From the NCBI GenBank assembly GCA_031284645.1, contig JAITXS010000194.1, positions 1-9,079 on the forward strand: 9,079 nucleotides of DNA, read 5' to 3'. Of this stretch, positions 7,168 to 9,079 are shown one piece after another (positions within the stretch are counted from its first letter, which is position 1; each line of letters begins with the position of its first letter). The DNA is from Spirochaetaceae bacterium (lineage in GTDB: Bacteria; Spirochaetota; Spirochaetia; Treponematales; Breznakiellaceae). Made by a program: the position numbers and the translations under genes. The notes beneath the pieces were generated by a model. The model had not been told where the DNA came from, searched no databases, and worked only from the letters and a program-made list of their open reading frames with translations.

Positions 7168-7298
7168 TATTTAGTATTCAGCACAAATATTGATTTAGTG
7201 ATTCTCTGAATCCTCTTGACTGTTTTAACTAATTGGTTAAAATTCATGTTATATACATCTTGATTATAACTCATTCTATCCATTTTTTGCCACAACAT
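7167..7298 (-). CDS. Candidate 43-residue small ORF, 1-nt overlap with rhuM start
   Basis: From an ATG at 7298 the minus strand reads MLWQKMDRMSYNQDVYNMNF (1-20) followed by a basic stretch QLVKTVKRIQRITKS (22-36), and ends at TAA 7169-7167. The TAA shares its last A with the rhuM ATG (TAATG), a classic coupling arrangement. A stop lies in frame four codons upstream. I do not recognise the product. It could be a small real protein, a leader ORF that supports rhuM translation, or the tail of a lost gene. A perfect TATAAT lies inside it (7269-7264), which argues against the full length if transcription starts there. In that case the internal ATG at 7247 could start a shorter, 26-residue version. 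Confidence 0.35.
   Translation of the reverse strand: MLWQKMDRMSYNQDVYNMNFNQLVKTVKRIQRITKSIFVLNTK
7264..7269 (-). promoter_or_regulatory. Possible -10 element for rhuM
   Basis: A perfect TATAAT on the minus strand lies 96 nt upstream of the rhuM ATG. The base context has no TGn extension and no convincing -35 at 16-19 nt, and the surroundings are AT-rich, so chance is a serious alternative. Confidence 0.25.
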
Positions 7299-7360
7299 TC
7301 TTCGTTAAATTCTCTTTTTAGATAAATTCCATCTTAATATTGATATTCGTCACAAAACCT

Positions 7361-7639
7361 TTATTCCGCAAATGGAATTAGCCGCATATTGAGCAATATT
7401 TTATTCTTTTTAAATATTCTTAGTATTCTTTCTATATTGGCATCTTTTAAATCATCATAATCAGTAATTACTTGATTGTTTCTTTTTATAAACCCAACGA
7501 GGTAATTATTTTCCATCATTGTTTTTAACAAGTTATCAGTCTCATCTCGATTTATATGCACCTGCAATATTTTATAAAAACTATCTATAGGTATTGATGT
7601 AAATTGACTCAAAAGGCCCGAATAGTTATTCTGTGCCAT
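7361..7639 (-). CDS. Probable C-terminal piece of the interrupted P-loop NTPase
   Basis: The frame encodes 92 residues, beginning MAQNNYSGLLSQF and ending in a basic, hydrophobic ILRIFKKNKILLNMRLIPF tail. It overlaps the end of the NTPase ORF by 14 nt in the +1 frame. It has no Shine-Dalgarno: the bases before the ATG are only A and T. A predicted helical region (about 16-50) with ENNYLVGFIKRNNQVI (43-58) looks like a winged-helix end. From memory, this resembles the C-terminal end of Sll1717-type NTPases, but I cannot confirm it here. I read it as the separated tail of the upstream gene rather than an independent gene. A separate small protein translated by coupling is the alternative. Confidence 0.55.
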   Translation of the reverse strand: MAQNNYSGLLSQFTSIPIDSFYKILQVHINRDETDNLLKTMMENNYLVGFIKRNNQVITDYDDLKDANIERILRIFKKNKILLNMRLIPFAE

Positions 7640-8975
7640 AAAAATTATTATTTAGCATATCCTTGTTTTCATCATAAAACAATTTTATATCTTTTTTTTT
7701 AGAATCGTCAACTTGTATTTCATCCAAACGATCCTTAATTTGTAAAAATATCTTGGAGCATATAACATATTGCCATACAGTTGATAAAAATGCTTTTTTT
7801 GACCTATCATTGTTGTACAAAGTACTTAGTTCGACGTTACTTAACATTTCGTCTGAATCTGGTTTAATAATTATATTATAACAATTCTTATCATTTAATA
7901 AATCTTCTTGTAATCGTAAAAATATCTCAGTTTTCCCTGTTCCCTTTCTCCCTATAATGATTATTTTACCTCTTTTTAGGGCCGCGTTGTAAGCATCGGT
8001 TTCAACGAATATCTCCGAGCTAATTAAGCCGTCTTCTTCCGCAACGCCTAACCCAATTCCCAATCTTAATAAATTCAATTCTTTGTTTTCACTAATATTT
8101 GAAATTTCTAATTTCTCATTATTGTCCGTATTTTTTAAATGAGTTTTCAGCCATTTTTCGACCTTATTTGTACAATCTTCAGAGGATGAATATTCAATTA
8201 ATATATCCGTGTAATCAATTGGGGCATGGAAGGGGGCAGGTGCTAACATAAGTAACTCTTTTCCCAGCCCATAAGAAAGGTCTGCATACAAAGAGTATTC
8301 AGCATTGGTAGCTTTGTAATCAGTTTTATCATTGCCTACCATATGTAGTAAAATTATTTTTGATTTTAAGATCGCATTCAAATACCAAACCAATGTTTGA
8401 TAAGATATCTCATTTTCGTAATTAGAAATAAACTTAATTGATAGCAGTTTCAACAATTCATCAACATCTAATGCTGCCTGGTTCTTATTTTTGATATTGA
8501 TAAAGAATAGTTCATTTTCAATCTTTATCTTTTCATAGTCTGGTATAATTTTTTCTATTAGGACACATTCATCATCAATTTTTGGATTTTGGAATTCTTT
8601 TAATATTTCTTTCGATGTTGAAAACGTTGTATAGCCGATAGTTTTTAATATTTTTAAATCAGCGTAATTTTTCTTTGCATCAATAATGTTTGGATTAAGG
8701 AATATCTTTAAAACTTTTTTTTGTGCGATAGCATACCCAAGTTCAAAAAGAACATTGTGATTTAGATATGTTAAATCACACGCAAATTTATCACATTCTT
8801 TTATGGCTTCAAATATTTTTCTACCAATGATATTTCCTGAAATGCGTAAATCTTCCCATCGTGTGACCGCATAAGTTTTCTGGTATTTATTATATTCCTC
8901 TGCACTCCTCGCAATGGCATCTTGATTATCGGGATGTCCATCTTCATATGCAAAAAAAATAGTTTTATGTATCAT
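7626..8975 (-). CDS. TIR/deoxyribosyltransferase-like domain plus P-loop NTPase, likely interrupted defence-type gene
   Basis: This is a 449-residue product with three visible parts. Residues 3-125 look like a TIR-like/nucleoside 2-deoxyribosyltransferase Rossmann domain: TRWEDLRISGNIIGRKIFEAI (38-58), then CDLTYLNHNVLFELGYAIAQKK (66-87), with E78 in the usual position of the catalytic Glu. Residues 155-280 look like a second Rossmann-like module, with ILLHMVGNDKTDYKATNAEYS (208-228), then GLGKELLMLAPAPFHAPIDY (236-255). Residues 335-350 hold a Walker A loop, IIGRKGTGKT (340-349), of the kind seen in Sll1717-type ATPases. No Walker B acidic pair follows before the stop. Frame 0 ends 14 nt into a downstream ORF in the +1 frame, so the gene appears cut. 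Codon usage is strongly AT-rich. Fusions of this type are often anti-phage sensors or effectors, and that role is inferred. The AAGGAG at 8987-8982 favours the ATG at 8975 over the GTG at 8978. Confidence 0.8.
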   Translation of the reverse strand: MIHKTIFFAYEDGHPDNQDAIARSAEEYNKYQKTYAVTRWEDLRISGNIIGRKIFEAIKECDKFACDLTYLNHNVLFELGYAIAQKKVLKIFLNPNIIDAKKNYADLKILKTIGYTTFSTSKEILKEFQNPKIDDECVLIEKIIPDYEKIKIENELFFINIKNKNQAALDVDELLKLLSIKFISNYENEISYQTLVWYLNAILKSKIILLHMVGNDKTDYKATNAEYSLYADLSYGLGKELLMLAPAPFHAPIDYTDILIEYSSSEDCTNKVEKWLKTHLKNTDNNEKLEISNISENKELNLLRLGIGLGVAEEDGLISSEIFVETDAYNAALKRGKIIIIGRKGTGKTEIFLRLQEDLLNDKNCYNIIIKPDSDEMLSNVELSTLYNNDRSKKAFLSTVWQYVICSKIFLQIKDRLDEIQVDDSKKKDIKLFYDENKDMLNNNFYGTE

Positions 8976-8981
8976 CACCTA

Positions 8982-8987
8982 CTCCTT
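8982..8987 (-). promoter_or_regulatory. Strong Shine-Dalgarno of the NTPase gene
   Basis: AAGGAG on the minus strand is 6 nt from the ATG at 8975 but only 3 nt from the in-frame GTG at 8978, so it decides for the ATG. It lies just after the stop codon of the incoming upstream gene. Confidence 0.75.
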
Positions 8988-8998
8988 CTAACTTCATA

Positions 8999-9079
8999 CT
9001 ACTTAAACCTCTTTTTCACTTCGGTTTCTTCCTGCCCTTGTTCAACGAAATAAAACTCCACCTTATCGTTGACTTCCCC
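8999..9079 (-). CDS. C-terminal 26 residues of an unidentified upstream gene
   Basis: Reading from the right edge, one frame is open until a TAG at 9001-8999: GEVNDKVEFYFVEQGQEETE (1-20) followed by VKKRFK. The composition is charged and protein-like, while the other two minus-strand frames hit stops within this stretch. It ends 23 nt before the NTPase ATG, so the two are probably in one operon. I do not recognise the family from this tail. Its identity would help decide what kind of system the island carries. Confidence 0.6.
   Translation of the reverse strand, partial: GEVNDKVEFYFVEQGQEETEVKKRFK

Noticed and set aside
8976..8978. GTG as the start of the NTPase gene
   Set aside because: It is only 3 nt from the Shine-Dalgarno, while the next codon, ATG at 8975, has the proper 6-nt spacing.
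1..9079. tRNA, rRNA, CRISPR array, transposase or integrase
   Set aside because: I looked on both strands and saw no regularly spaced repeats, cloverleaf-like sequence or recombinase motif.

Overview
The window looks like a bacterial chromosome segment, most likely from a spirochaete close to Treponema. That assignment is an inference. It rests on the mix of genes (MEP-pathway IspE, MltG, a membrane SpoIIE-type phosphatase fused to an RsbW-like kinase, a STAS protein), on the weak or absent Shine-Dalgarno sequences at several starts, and on moderate overall GC. Every gene I can support lies on the minus strand, so the window is best read from right to left.

Housekeeping/signalling block (about 1-5405). 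Reading right to left: a HAD-IIB phosphatase (4581-5405), a STAS anti-sigma-factor antagonist (4179-4490), a large membrane sensor carrying both a PP2C/SpoIIE phosphatase and an RsbW-type kinase domain (1938-4154), ispE (894-1925), and the first 264 residues of the cell-wall lytic transglycosylase MltG, which runs off the left edge. The spacing is short (12 to 99 nt). A good extended -10 element lies upstream of the HAD gene, so co-transcription is plausible. The STAS protein and the sensor form an obvious partner-switching pair: the kinase domain would phosphorylate Ser57 of the STAS protein and the phosphatase domain would remove the phosphate, so one polypeptide holds both opposing activities. 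No sigma factor or other downstream target is visible.

Boundary (about 5406-6129). A 266-nt intergenic region is followed by the last 104 codons of an M20 metallopeptidase gene. Its 5' three quarters are missing and the homology stops abruptly near 5986. An 8-bp inverted repeat lies just beyond the break.

Accessory block (about 6130-9079). Here are a complete RhuM-family gene (6130-7167), a 43-codon small ORF that overlaps its start by one base, and a two-part gene. The two-part gene encodes a TIR/nucleoside-deoxyribosyltransferase-like domain, a second Rossmann-like domain and a P-loop NTPase, broken by a frame change at 7626-7639. The last 26 codons of another gene enter from the right edge. 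The NTPase part is visibly more AT-rich than the left block, which points to horizontal acquisition. The layout resembles a decaying defence-type island next to, and possibly responsible for truncating, the M20 peptidase gene. I saw no tRNA, rRNA, CRISPR array, transposase or integrase in the window.
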